In this document: piece after piece, positions 49,107 to 57,821 of the stretch
Layout: every line of letters begins with the position of its first letter
How positions within the stretch are numbered: position 1 is the first letter of the stretch
From: Panacibacter microcysteis
Lineage (GTDB): Bacteria; Bacteroidota; Bacteroidia; Chitinophagales; Chitinophagaceae
Assembly: GCF_015831355.1 (NCBI RefSeq)
Contig: NZ_JADWYR010000002.1
Span: 558,001-622,000, forward strand
Length of the DNA stretch: 64,000 bases
Direction: 5' to 3'
The notes under the pieces: model-generated
Databases searched by the model: none
What the model saw: only the letters and a program-made list of their open reading frames with translations
What the model was told of the DNA's origin: nothing
Translations under genes and position numbers: made by a program

Positions 49107-49646
49107 CTATTGTTTTTCAATACGAATTTTATCTATCCTGCCGCCTGCTTTTATCTTATCCTGCAAGGCGATCAATGCATGTATCAGCGCTTCTGGTCTT
49201 GGCGGGCAGCCGGCAATGTACACATCTACAGGAATAACATGGTCTGCACCTTTTACTACTGAGTATGTGTTGTAAAAGAAAGGACCGCCGCTTGTAGCGC
49301 AGGCACCCATTGCCACTACGTATTTCGGGTCAGGCATCTGGTCGTACAAACGTTTAAGCACCGGGGCCATTTTATTTACGATGGTACCTGCAATAATAAT
49401 TACATCTGCCTGTCGTGGAGTGGCACGGGCAACTTCAAAACCAAATCGGCTCCAGTCGTATTTGGGTGCTGCAGTACTCATCATTTCTATGGCACAGCAA
49501 CTTGTTCCAAAAACAAGGGGCCAAAGAGAGTTTGCACGCGCCCAGTTAATGACTTCGTCCAGTTTGCTCACCAGTATGCCGCCGCCCGGTGCCTGGTGCA
49601 CCTGGCCCGGAAAAGCCTCCTGTGTTGTATTGCCGGATTCTTTCAT
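49107..49646 (-). CDS. nuoB: NADH-quinone oxidoreductase subunit B
   Basis: A peripheral subunit holding the last cluster, N2. The 179 residues contain all four ligands: the tandem cysteines in [11 protein letters not shown], one in [10 protein letters not shown] and one in [11 protein letters not shown]. It is 31 nt after nuoA. Confidence 0.96.
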   Translation of the reverse strand: MKESGNTTQEAFPGQVHQAPGGGILVSKLDEVINWARANSLWPLVFGTSCCAIEMMSTAAPKYDWSRFGFEVARATPRQADVIIIAGTIVNKMAPVLKRLYDQMPDPKYVVAMGACATSGGPFFYNTYSVVKGADHVIPVDVYIAGCPPRPEALIHALIALQDKIKAGGRIDKIRIEKQ

Positions 49647-49677
49647 GCGCTTGTTGCTATTGGTGATGACTGCTTTG

Positions 49678-50028
49678 CTATACCCATTTTAATGCACCGG
49701 TTTTGTGTGCATACAGAAAGCCCATAAATAATATGAAAAAGAAAATGATGATTTCTACAAGTGCGGTTATGCCAACCTGTTTTACTACTACTGCCCAGGG
49801 ATAAAGAAAAATTAACTCTACATCGAAGATCAGGAAAATGAGGGCAAACAGGTAATAGCCGATATTAAATTGATTCCAGGGAGAACCGGAAACAGGTATG
49901 CCACATTCGTATGGCTGCCCCTTTACAAAGTTTGGTTTCGACTTCGTCAGTATTTTTGCTACTGCTATACCTATAGCTGAAAAAGCAACCGCTGCTGTAA
50001 TGAGTAATAATAAGGATGCAGAACCCAT
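49678..50028 (-). CDS. nuoA: NADH-quinone oxidoreductase subunit A
   Basis: A small membrane subunit, 116 residues, three helices, with [21 protein letters not shown] and [19 protein letters not shown]. It is the first gene of the complex I operon, which is transcribed leftwards. A possible -7 box (TATATTTAG, 50059-50051 on the minus strand) lies 22 nt upstream, without a clear -33 element. Confidence 0.95.
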   Translation of the reverse strand: MGSASLLLLITAAVAFSAIGIAVAKILTKSKPNFVKGQPYECGIPVSGSPWNQFNIGYYLFALIFLIFDVELIFLYPWAVVVKQVGITALVEIIIFFFILFMGFLYAHKTGALKWV

Positions 50029-50114
50029 GATCCTTTAATTTTTATGGCAACTAAATATACCAAGGAAAAACTAAAAGCCCTACATATTTTTCCACAGTAC
50101 TATGCAATAGTTAT

Positions 50115-50672
50115 TTATTTATGCGCAATAGCAAGGGCCGTGGGTAAACCATCCATGCTCACCATGTTTTTTTCCTGCATGTAATCCTGTAATCCGTCAA
50201 TACCTTTTTTAGCAGCCCATTTTTCTGCATGGTCTCTTTCACCGGCATAGTCATAGTATGGCACACTAAACCCACACGATGTTTGTACTTTATGAATGTC
50301 TGCAACAATAAACTGCCTTACCGCCAATGGTAGCTGGAAGAGCGACGCATACTGCTGCCAGTCTGCATGAGTATCTGTAACGGTGTGGCCTTTTCCGTAT
50401 AGCCTGAGGATATTGGGTGCGCCCTCAAAAGCACAAAACATGAAAGTGATACGCTGGTTTTCCAGGATATGTGCGGAAGTCTCATTACCACTGCCTACAA
50501 TATCCATGTAGATGACTTTTGTAGGAGACAGTACACGAAAGCTGTCCAGACCTTTGGGTGAAAGGTTTATATGACCGGTTGCGCTGAGTGGTGCCGTAGC
50601 TGTAAAAAACATTTTTTGCTGACGAATAAAATCTATGTGTGCATTCGTCATTGCACTATGAAACTTTCCCAT
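50115..50672 (-). CDS. Pyridoxamine 5'-phosphate oxidase-family flavin-binding protein
   Basis: The 185 residues have the split-barrel fold seen in FMN- or F420-binding PNPOx-like proteins: MFFTATAPLSATGHINLSPKG, VIYMDIVGSGNETSAHILEN, RITFMFCAFEGAPNILRLYGKG. The C-terminal segment CGFSVPYYDYAGERDHAEKWAAKKG is typical of a subgroup with unknown substrate. The residues that define true PdxH are not evident. It lies 86 bp upstream of nuoA on the same strand. Confidence 0.82.
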   Translation of the reverse strand: MGKFHSAMTNAHIDFIRQQKMFFTATAPLSATGHINLSPKGLDSFRVLSPTKVIYMDIVGSGNETSAHILENQRITFMFCAFEGAPNILRLYGKGHTVTDTHADWQQYASLFQLPLAVRQFIVADIHKVQTSCGFSVPYYDYAGERDHAEKWAAKKGIDGLQDYMQEKNMVSMDGLPTALAIAHK

Positions 50673-50830
50673 AATAAATGCTGGTTTAAATAGTAATGAA
50701 GATAATTATTTGTCTGCTCATCCCACGCAGGTGAATAAGCATGAATGCAGCTTACCTACAATAATCTGCAGTTTGCCGCTGTATTCTGTCAGTCTATCGA
50801 CTTTGCATTTTTTTAAGGAATGCCTCATAA

Positions 50831-50838
50831 TAGCTTTG
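50831..50838 (+). promoter_or_regulatory. Bacteroidota-type -7 box for the PepSY-like gene
   Basis: TAGCTTTG matches TAnnTTTG exactly, 95 nt before the ATG at 50934. The nearest TTTG upstream is 25 nt away, longer than usual. Confidence 0.35.
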
Positions 50839-50933
50839 TGGTGTTGTTGAACAAAAGCATGCGAGTAGATGAAGAATGTATTGAAAGCACCGGGTTCAGC
50901 TTACTTATTTAAAAACACAAAAAACAAGTTAAC

Positions 50934-51371
50934 ATGAAAAAGATTATTGCAACATTAGCTGTTATTTTCAGCCTTACAACAAGCGCCACTTTTGCCTATG
51001 ATGGTAAAGATGTAAATCAATCGGTATTAAAATCTTTCAAAAAAGAATTTGCAGGCGCAGAAAATGCAACATGGCAGGAGGTAGGTTCGGGCATTTTACG
51101 CGTCACCTTTAATTACCAGCATAAAAATGTTTCTGCATTTTTCGATGCCGATGGTGATGTTATTGCTACCAGCACCTTTGTATCAGAAGAGCATTTGCCG
51201 CTGCCGGTTTTAAAAGCGGTGAATGAGAAATACAGTGATTTTAAAAAGACAGAGATCGTTGAATACACGATGGACAATGAAACAAAATACCTTATTACCA
51301 TTGTAAATGGCAATGAAAATATGGTATTAAAAGTAGGCGGGAACGGATCAATTGAAGTGTATAAAAGGTAG
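50934..51371 (+). CDS. Small secreted PepSY-like protein
   Basis: 145 residues with a signal peptide ending near ATFAYD. Two repeats of a PepSY/BLIP-like alpha-beta unit follow: VLKSFKKEFAGAENATWQEVGSGILRVTFNYQHKNVSAFFDADGDVIATS, then VLKAVNEKYSDFKKTEIVEYTMDNETKYLITI. This pattern is common in small periplasmic proteins of Bacteroidota; the role is unknown. It is transcribed alone and ends in a strong terminator. Confidence 0.8.
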   Translation: MKKIIATLAVIFSLTTSATFAYDGKDVNQSVLKSFKKEFAGAENATWQEVGSGILRVTFNYQHKNVSAFFDADGDVIATSTFVSEEHLPLPVLKAVNEKYSDFKKTEIVEYTMDNETKYLITIVNGNENMVLKVGGNGSIEVYKR

Positions 51372-51399
51372 GGTAATTTTTCAGGAAATGGGTGAATGC

Positions 51400-51427
51400 A
51401 AAAAGGCCGGCGTTGCCGGCTTTTTTG
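51400..51427 (+). terminator. Rho-independent terminator after the PepSY-like gene
   Basis: GCCGGC (51406-51411) and GCCGGC (51415-51420) pair over a 3-nt loop, with an A-run before (one bulged G) and six Ts after. Confidence 0.82.
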
Positions 51428-51571
51428 CGTGCAATGTGTGGAAAAATTTACATATTATAAATAAAAATTTTATAAATATGATCTGTTTTATATTAAGGAG
51501 ATTATAATTTTACCGGCAGATAAAAAGGCATAACTTTTGTCTATGGTTCTAATGTCAAACACGAAAACACC

Positions 51572-51943
51572 ATGGAAAATATCCTGATAATTGATGATGA
51601 AGAAGATGTGCTTTTATCCTTAGGACGACTGCTTGAAAATAATGGTTATAATGTAACAACGCTCTCCAGGCCAGAAGCAGCCATCAATATGGTCAATGTG
51701 CTTATGCCCGATATTATTTTGTTAGACATTAAACTGGCTGAGTTGGACGGCAGGGATATTTGCATGCAGCTAAAGTCTACCACCAGAACGAAGCGGACAA
51801 AAATCATTCTTATCTCGGGTCTTGTTGTTTCTAAAGAAGAATATGTTGGCTACGGCGCGGATGATTTTATAGAAAAACCCATTAATTTCTCTGTCCTGTT
51901 GAAAAAGATCAAACTCTTTCTGTCAGATAAGGTTAACGCATAG
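51572..51943 (+). CDS. Single-domain response regulator
   Basis: The 123 residues are a receiver domain only. The acidic pair D8-D9, the phospho-acceptor D52, the switch S82 and K102 are all present. No output domain follows. It may relay phosphate to another protein or bind a partner. No histidine kinase is adjacent. TAACTTTTG about 40 nt upstream resembles a -7 box. Confidence 0.9.
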   Translation: MENILIIDDEEDVLLSLGRLLENNGYNVTTLSRPEAAINMVNVLMPDIILLDIKLAELDGRDICMQLKSTTRTKRTKIILISGLVVSKEEYVGYGADDFIEKPINFSVLLKKIKLFLSDKVNA

Positions 51944-52068
51944 TAAGCCTTTTTTTTGCAAGATTGCATTACGTCATCACCAGTAGTCAATTCATCAGAT
52001 ATTGTAACAGCACACGGTGAGGGATAATTTACTTTGAAGAATTATTCATCACAAAAAAAATTGCTGTT

Positions 52069-52584
52069 ATGTTACACTCAATGTTAAAAGCAGCCCGGTT
52101 TGCCTGGGTATTCGCTTTATATGCAATCTGTTCTATTGTAAAGGTATATGCCGGTGGCGATCAGTTTGAAGTCCATCTTAACGGCAAACTGGTTTCAAAG
52201 CAATTTGTCATCAACGGGTACCGTGCATTAACCGTGCAGCTTAGCGAATCTGACCGAAATGGAGATTTGACCATATTATATAGCCACTGCGGTGAAAAAG
52301 GCACGAACAGGGTTGTGTTTTTGAAAGATGAAAAAGGCAATATAATCCGACAATGGCGCTTTGCCGATAATTCGTCCAGATTAATGCATGTACCCGTGAA
52401 GGAACTAATGAGCACATTAAAAACAGGTAGCACTTTAGTATTAAGTTACGCTGCAGGGGAAACGAAAACCGAGCGATTACTGGTGAAGATAAGCGTCATT
52501 AACCAGCGAAACGCAGTTGTTCATCGTTTACATTTTCCTGCACTCGCCTATGCATCCCTCAAAATCATCAATTACTTGGTGTAA
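52069..52584 (+). CDS. Secreted protein of unknown function
   Basis: 171 residues with a probable signal peptide (hydrophobic 10-27, cleavage near VYAGGD). The body is beta-rich (FEVHLNGKLVSKQFVINGYRALTVQLSE, LTILYSHCGEKGTNRVVFLKDEKGNIIRQWRF), and I recall similar uncharacterised proteins in Chitinophagaceae. It has one cysteine in the mature part and no catalytic motif. A strong terminator follows. Confidence 0.72.
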   Translation: MLHSMLKAARFAWVFALYAICSIVKVYAGGDQFEVHLNGKLVSKQFVINGYRALTVQLSESDRNGDLTILYSHCGEKGTNRVVFLKDEKGNIIRQWRFADNSSRLMHVPVKELMSTLKTGSTLVLSYAAGETKTERLLVKISVINQRNAVVHRLHFPALAYASLKIINYLV

Positions 52585-52604
52585 GCAATAGATAAGTTTT
52601 TCAC

Positions 52605-52634
52605 GGCCGCTGCTACGCAGCGGCCTTATTTATT
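52605..52634 (+). terminator. Rho-independent terminator
   Basis: GGCCGCTGC (52605-52613) and GCAGCGGCC (52617-52625) form a perfect 9-bp stem over TAC, followed by TTATTTATT, 21 nt after the stop of the gene at 52069. Confidence 0.85.
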
Positions 52635-52835
52635 GGTAATGATCTCTGCAGGTGTTAGCAACGGCCTTCAGGTTACAAAGCTAGTTGCCGGTGCTTACCC
52701 TGGCAATACCGTCTTAAGTGTATTCTTTAAAAAGTTTCGGTTTCTTTATTTCCCTGCGCAGATATTTACAATACAAGTGCAGTTACACCTTCCCCACCTG
52801 TTACAGTATCGTCCACACCGGGCCTACCCAAAATA

Positions 52836-53240
52836 TTACCAGTTAAAAGTGATATCCTGCTCTATGTCTGGGTGAATACTTTTTGCCACCGGGCATGTTT
52901 TTGCGGCATTTTCAAGAATTGTTTTCTGTTTGTCATCAAGCCGGAGGTGTTGCGGAAAATGAAAAGATACCTTTATACCACCAACCCTGCGTGGCTCACT
53001 TTTCATAATTTTTGTAATGTCAATTTTTGTGTCAGTAAGATCAACCTGCATGTCACGTGCTTTAATACCCATAATCGTGACCATACAATTCCCCAGTGAA
53101 GTTGCAAGCAAATCAGTTGGAGAAAAGCGTTCACCTTTGCCCTGGTTATCAACAGGCGCATCGGTTTCAATGGCAGTGCCGCTTTGCAGGTGAACAGCCT
53201 CTGTTCTTAACGCCCCTTTATAAATAATTTGAGAAGTCAT
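52836..53240 (-). CDS. OsmC/Ohr-family peroxide-detoxifying protein
   Basis: A thiol-dependent peroxidase-like protein, 134 residues. Both reactive cysteines are present: C52 in SLGNCMVTIMGIKA and C116 in AAKTCPVAKSIHP. The frame is open to 53345; the ATG at 53240 (MTSQIIYKGALRTEAVHL) fits the family, and the region before it contains promoter-like elements. It is divergent from the next gene with only 45 bp between starts. On the minus strand TATATTTG (53278-53271) is an exact -7 match for this gene. Whether it belongs to OsmC, Ohr or YhfA cannot be settled. Confidence 0.88.
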   Translation of the reverse strand: MTSQIIYKGALRTEAVHLQSGTAIETDAPVDNQGKGERFSPTDLLATSLGNCMVTIMGIKARDMQVDLTDTKIDITKIMKSEPRRVGGIKVSFHFPQHLRLDDKQKTILENAAKTCPVAKSIHPDIEQDITFNW

Positions 53241-53245
53241 ATTTT

Positions 53246-53278
53246 TAAATTTGCCTAAATTTACGAGCAACAAATATA
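53246..53278. promoter_or_regulatory. Overlapping divergent -7 boxes
   Basis: TAAATTTG (53246-53253) on the plus strand faces the gene at 53286, and TATATTTG (53278-53271) on the minus strand faces osmC. Both match TAnnTTTG exactly. The -33 elements are not clear. Confidence 0.35.
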
Positions 53279-53285
53279 ATTCATA

Positions 53286-54113
53286 GTGAAGAAGATATAT
53301 TTTCTGATAGTTCTGAGCGCTCTTACGGCTACTGGCTTTGGTCAAACAACAACAGGAAAGGAATTGAGCGAAAGAGAAAAGAAGAAACAGGAACGAAAAG
53401 AAAAAATAAACAGGCTGATTAAGGAGGAAGAAGAAGGGGCACTCGTTTATTCAAAACAATCAGCTTTTGGTTTCAAATTAAATACTGATGGCTGGGGCGT
53501 TCTGTACGAGCATGGAAAATACAAAACCATCACTACAACAAACATCTGGTGGCTCGAATTTGGCGAACGCAAAAGCCCCAAAGAAGAAAGAATAACACGT
53601 ATTATCGGCGATTTTGGACTTCTCGGTAATCCATACATTTTCGGTAAACAGAATAATTTTTATTACCTCAAATTAGGCCTGGGTCAGCAGAAACTCATCG
53701 GCGGCAAGGGAAATAAAAATGGTGTGGCCGTCTCAGCCATCTACGGCGGCGGTTTAAGTCTCGGCTATTTAAAGCCATATTTTCTAAATGTGCAGGATGT
53801 AGACAATGTAAACCGCGATATTAAATACCCAGGTTCAGACAGTGCTACCCAGGCGCTTTTTCTCGATCCTGCAGCCATCAATGGTTCCAGCGGTTTCACC
53901 AAAGGTTTTGGAGACGGTAAGTTTGTACCCGGTGCGCAGGCACGCTTTGCCTTACGCTTCGACTATGGTCGCTTCAACGAGTTTCTTTCCGCAATCGAGG
54001 TGGGCATAAATGGCGAGTTCTACACTAAAACAATGCCCATTATGATCAACAACCCGGAAAAGCGCTTCTTCTTCAACGGTTATGTAGCTATTGAATTTGG
54101 TAGCAGAAAGTAA
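53286..54113 (+). CDS. Predicted outer-membrane or secreted beta-rich protein
   Basis: 275 residues from a GTG start. A signal peptide ends near GFGQ. A strongly charged helical stretch follows (about 25-52, many Lys/Glu), then a beta-rich part with alternating strands (AFGFKLNTDGWGVLYEHG, NNFYYLKLGLGQQ, GVAVSAIYGGGLSLGYLKPYF) and the ending RFFFNGYVAIEFGSRK, suggesting a beta-barrel. No named domain. lipA follows on the same strand beyond a repeat arm. Confidence 0.75.
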   Translation: MKKIYFLIVLSALTATGFGQTTTGKELSEREKKKQERKEKINRLIKEEEEGALVYSKQSAFGFKLNTDGWGVLYEHGKYKTITTTNIWWLEFGERKSPKEERITRIIGDFGLLGNPYIFGKQNNFYYLKLGLGQQKLIGGKGNKNGVAVSAIYGGGLSLGYLKPYFLNVQDVDNVNRDIKYPGSDSATQALFLDPAAINGSSGFTKGFGDGKFVPGAQARFALRFDYGRFNEFLSAIEVGINGEFYTKTMPIMINNPEKRFFFNGYVAIEFGSRK

Positions 54114-54182
54114 CCTAATTTTGCAGCCTGAATATCCGGTGTTATTTCAGTCGGTCCCGCAATCATTATCGCAGTAAATTTT

Positions 54183-54233
54183 GTTACCAGCTAATGTTTT
54201 CATGGCATCGCCTGTTGTGTCACTCACTTGTAC
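54183..54233 (+). repeat. Dispersed intergenic repeat, A arm with outer flank
   Basis: GTTACCAGC, TGTTTTCATGGCATCGCC and an exact A arm (54215-54233) in the gap before lipA. The inverted partner is missing. Confidence 0.8.
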
Positions 54234-54318
54234 TGCAAAGCACTGCGCAGCTGCAGGGCGCGGTTACAGGCTCATTAATTATTCTTAAACTTACTATCCA
54301 GATAAAGTATAACATAAG

Positions 54319-55236
54319 ATGCAGGAATTACCCATTGTGCAGAAAGTAAAAAAGCCAGACTGGCTTCGTGTAAAGTTACCCATTGGTGAAAGCTACAAAC
54401 ATGTACGCAACCTTGTAGATACACATAAACTACATACCATTTGCGAAAGCGGCAATTGCCCCAATATGGGAGAATGCTGGGGGGCAGGCACAGCCACATT
54501 CATGATACTCGGTAATGTTTGTACACGCAGTTGCGGTTTTTGTGCCGTAGCCACCGGTCGCCCTGATGCAGTAGATTGGGACGAGCCGCAACGTGTTGCG
54601 GAAGCCATCCACCTGATGAAAGTCAAACATGCAGTAATAACAAGTGTAGACAGGGATGAAATAAAAGACGGTGGTTCAGTTATCTGGTACAATACCATTA
54701 AAGCCGTAAAGGCATTAAACCCGGATACGACCCTGGAAACCCTTATACCGGATTTCAAAGGCGAAACGGAAAACATACAACGTATCATTGACGCAGCACC
54801 GGAGGTGGTGAGCCATAATATGGAAACAGTAGAGCGCCTTACAAAGCAGGTGCGTATACAGGCAAAATATCGGCGCAGCCTCGAAGTATTGAAAGTCCTG
54901 AAACAGGGTGGTATGCGCACTAAGACAGGCATTATGCTTGGCCTGGGAGAAACAAAGGACGAAGTAATCCAATCCATGGAAGATCTCGCAGCAGTTAATG
55001 TGGATGTACTCACGCTCGGCCAGTACCTGCAGCCTACACAAAGACATCTGCCGGTAAAACGTTTCGTGCACCCTGACGAATTTGCCGAACTGAGAGAAAT
55101 AGGCTACGGGCTGGGTTTTGATTATGTGGAAAGCGGTCCGCTTGTGCGTTCTTCTTACCACAGCGAAAGGCATGTGTTTGAAGGTTACGGCAGAAAGAAA
55201 TGGCTCGAAGAAAAAGAACAAATGATCAATGCATAA
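54319..55236 (+). CDS. lipA: Lipoyl synthase (radical SAM)
   Basis: Inserts two sulfurs into protein-bound octanoyl groups. The 305 residues have the auxiliary cluster ligands [12 protein letters not shown], the radical SAM motif CTRSCGFC and the C-terminal RSSYHSE serine ligand. It ends at a strong bidirectional terminator. No lipB is adjacent. Confidence 0.97.
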   Translation: MQELPIVQKVKKPDWLRVKLPIGESYKHVRNLVDTHKLHTICESGNCPNMGECWGAGTATFMILGNVCTRSCGFCAVATGRPDAVDWDEPQRVAEAIHLMKVKHAVITSVDRDEIKDGGSVIWYNTIKAVKALNPDTTLETLIPDFKGETENIQRIIDAAPEVVSHNMETVERLTKQVRIQAKYRRSLEVLKVLKQGGMRTKTGIMLGLGETKDEVIQSMEDLAAVNVDVLTLGQYLQPTQRHLPVKRFVHPDEFAELREIGYGLGFDYVESGPLVRSSYHSERHVFEGYGRKKWLEEKEQMINA

Positions 55237-55275
55237 AAAAAGAACGGCTGCCTTTGGCAGCCGTTCTTTTTTTTG
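55236..55275. terminator. Bidirectional terminator after lipA
   Basis: AGAACGGCTGCC (55241-55252) and GGCAGCCGTTCT (55256-55267) are perfect complements over a TTT loop, with a T-run after and an A-run before, so it also ends the convergent DUF5916 gene. Confidence 0.92.
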
Positions 55276-55288
55276 ATATTGTCTACCA

Positions 55289-57505
55289 TCAAAACTGCCT
55301 CAAATAACTCACCTTGGCAATCACATGTGTTTCTGCAAGCGCCTTTCCCTGCACAGTTTGAAAACCTCCCCTGTTAAGTACGATATAAACATAACTCAGC
55401 GGCTGGTACTCCCAGGAAAGCCGGATGTTGTAATTGTATTCCTTGTTTTGCGAGTTGCGCTGGTAGAAACCAATCAATTGTAATCGCGGATTTAAGGCAA
55501 GCCGGCACTCAATATTGTATAAATCAATGGTAGCTGTGGTCTGTGGTGTACCCACTTTTACAAAAGTGTTGCGGCTAAGCAGGCCTGTTAATGAAAAATG
55601 TGGGTCAGGTGCAATTTGCAAAGTAAATTCTGTAGAGCTAAGCTTGCCATTAAAGTAATTGCCCCCGGTAAATAAAAGTTGCGCATTTATTTTCCTTGAC
55701 GGGTCTGTACTGGCCCAAACCTGGTGACGTGTATAGTTGTATTCGCCGGAGGGTATAACCACGCCCAGTGGTTCAAACGACTCTGTTAAACGCTGGTAGG
55801 TTGGAATAATACCATAACCAAGGTAAGCGCCGCTTTGCATGTTTAACCATAGCGGGTACACAGACATTGTTCGCTCCACAAGTTTACCTGTAGATGCCTG
55901 ATAATACAACTCAGGACTAATACTGGGCTCCCATGCCCTCAAATATTTTTTAAAAGGTAATTGCTTACCGCGGTAGTACCAGATAATGCCGGGTGTAGCG
56001 CCAATCACATCGCTGCGGGAAACAAAACCCATATCCGGGTTAAAGTTTTTTGTAACCAGTGTCTGCGTCCACCATACTTTCCATTGGTTGGTAGAATAAA
56101 AGTACTGCGCAAAACCTGCAATGCCTTTTCCACCATCTTTTGTTGAGGTGGAATGAATGATCATCGTATTCAGCGAATGTGGCTCTCCAAGCCGAAAGAA
56201 ACCATCTACAGCCGTTACCACGTTTGTAACATCCGGCCGGTTTCTTACCGTAACCAAAGCCCCGATGCGATTTTGTTTACCAAAGTTTTCTGAAAACCTG
56301 CCCACAAAGAAATTTGTTGCAGGCGTAATATCGTTACCGCGCTGTCGCATGGCCATTACACCGTAGTTTTCTTTTGAAGACCGATACACAAACCTACCAC
56401 CTATATCTATTGGTATTGGATTTCCTGCATCATCCAGCCCTATACGCCTGCTAAAAAATGGCTGTATACGCATTGAACCACCAGAAAAGTCAAAGCTCTG
56501 ACTAACCCCCACGCCAAACAACGAAGCATTTTCCAAAAAAAACTGCCTGCGCTCCGGGAAGAACACCGAAAAACGTGTAACGTTATTCACTTGCCTGTCT
56601 GCATCTGCCTGCGCAAAATCTGTATTGGCAGTAAGGTCCAATACGGCATTCGGGTTAATCGCCCATTTAAGGTCGCCGCCAAATTTGTAGTTTGTTTCAC
56701 TTGTTTTAACTGAGCTGTCAAAACCCTTGTAATGATCGTAAGATGACAACAGGTATGGCTGAAACCGTATGTTTGTTTTGGGCGGTGGCGGTTTTAAATT
56801 GCTTAGTATGCCGGCATAATCCATGCGCAACGAACTGAAAGACCGTGGGTATTCTGAAAAAGCAGTAACCTCGTTGGTAAGCCTTCGGTTGCGGTACATG
56901 TTGAAACCCCACGTTTGTACACTGTCTTTGTCAAATTTTGGATAACGCAACGTTTGCCACGGTATGGCAATTTCTGCAACCCAGCCCGAATCGTTCCGCG
57001 ATGTTCTTACACGCCACAAACCGTCCCAGTCTTCATCATAATAAAGGTCATCAAATGCCAGCAAATCTCTTTGCACACCATAAGGGTTGGTGGCAAAAGA
57101 CATTGCATTGCGTTTGTCATTAAACCCATCAAAAGCAATATTAACCACATCGTGTTGGAGAAAATCAAAATCTCTTTTAAAGTCGGTTGCACGTATGGCT
57201 TTTTTGCCCAGCGAATCATGGCAGACTATGGCAAAGTACAAGAATTGTTTATTGTAAAGTACGCGTATTTCTGTTTCAAACGAAGGCAATGTTCCCTGGT
57301 AAGGCTCGATCTGTATAAAGCGCGGAGCAGGTTTTGCCAACAGCCACTCGGCTTCGTTTAAATGGCCATCAACTTTGAGGGTGGTAAAAATTTCAGTAGC
57401 TGTAAGTTCTTTCTTTATTGAGTCGGGCTTTATAACATCGCTGCTTTGGGCAATCAACCAGCCATGAAAAAATAAAGCAGCTAGTACAGCAAGCGTTCTG
57501 GTCAT
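55289..57505 (-). CDS. DUF5916 outer-membrane protein with N-terminal CBM9-like domain
   Basis: 738 residues from the ATG at 57505 (MTRTLAVLAALFFHGWLIAQ, a signal peptide). The frame is open to 57607 but that part enters repeat DNA. A carbohydrate-binding-family-9-like domain (about 40-220; KVDGHLNEAEWLLAKPA, VVNIAFDGFNDKRNAMSF, GWVAEIAIPWQTLRYP) is followed by DUF5916, probably a beta-barrel (FFPERRQFFLENASLFGVG; many alternating strands to the final YLRQF). Such proteins are widespread in Bacteroidota and uncharacterised. Confidence 0.87.
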   Translation of the reverse strand: MTRTLAVLAALFFHGWLIAQSSDVIKPDSIKKELTATEIFTTLKVDGHLNEAEWLLAKPAPRFIQIEPYQGTLPSFETEIRVLYNKQFLYFAIVCHDSLGKKAIRATDFKRDFDFLQHDVVNIAFDGFNDKRNAMSFATNPYGVQRDLLAFDDLYYDEDWDGLWRVRTSRNDSGWVAEIAIPWQTLRYPKFDKDSVQTWGFNMYRNRRLTNEVTAFSEYPRSFSSLRMDYAGILSNLKPPPPKTNIRFQPYLLSSYDHYKGFDSSVKTSETNYKFGGDLKWAINPNAVLDLTANTDFAQADADRQVNNVTRFSVFFPERRQFFLENASLFGVGVSQSFDFSGGSMRIQPFFSRRIGLDDAGNPIPIDIGGRFVYRSSKENYGVMAMRQRGNDITPATNFFVGRFSENFGKQNRIGALVTVRNRPDVTNVVTAVDGFFRLGEPHSLNTMIIHSTSTKDGGKGIAGFAQYFYSTNQWKVWWTQTLVTKNFNPDMGFVSRSDVIGATPGIIWYYRGKQLPFKKYLRAWEPSISPELYYQASTGKLVERTMSVYPLWLNMQSGAYLGYGIIPTYQRLTESFEPLGVVIPSGEYNYTRHQVWASTDPSRKINAQLLFTGGNYFNGKLSSTEFTLQIAPDPHFSLTGLLSRNTFVKVGTPQTTATIDLYNIECRLALNPRLQLIGFYQRNSQNKEYNYNIRLSWEYQPLSYVYIVLNRGGFQTVQGKALAETHVIAKVSYLRQF

Positions 57506-57560
57506 GCAGTGAAAATAATAAATTTCACCAATCGTGCTGAGCAGGAGGAATAAATAATCA

Positions 57561-57813
57561 GATACCGGCTTACGTTTTTCATGGCATCTTCGTTGCGTCG
57601 CAATCACTTCATCTGCAGTACATATGGCAACAGCGGCCCCGCTGTTATGCAGGCAGGCACTGTAATACAGTCTTTATATTCCGGTTGTATCTGCTGTTAT
57701 ATTATCAACCTGCACATTCTGTTTACGCAGTTGCACCCGGCGCTGCTGCATCATGTTTTGCAGTACAAGAGTGCGACGCAACAGGTGATGATAAGCGTAC
57801 CAAAGCCGGGTAC
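57561..57813 (+). repeat. Dispersed intergenic repeat, paired B...B element
   Basis: The outer end GATACCGGC (57561) and TTTTTCATGGCATCTTCG precede a B arm with a changed inner end (57593-57611). An inverted exact B arm is at 57763-57781, followed by GCCGGGTAC (57805-57813). This is the only pair with B at both ends; the left one looks like a B core joined to an A-like inner part. It fills the 316-bp gap and ends 8 nt from the next stop codon. Confidence 0.78.
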
Positions 57814-57821
57814 AAAAAATC

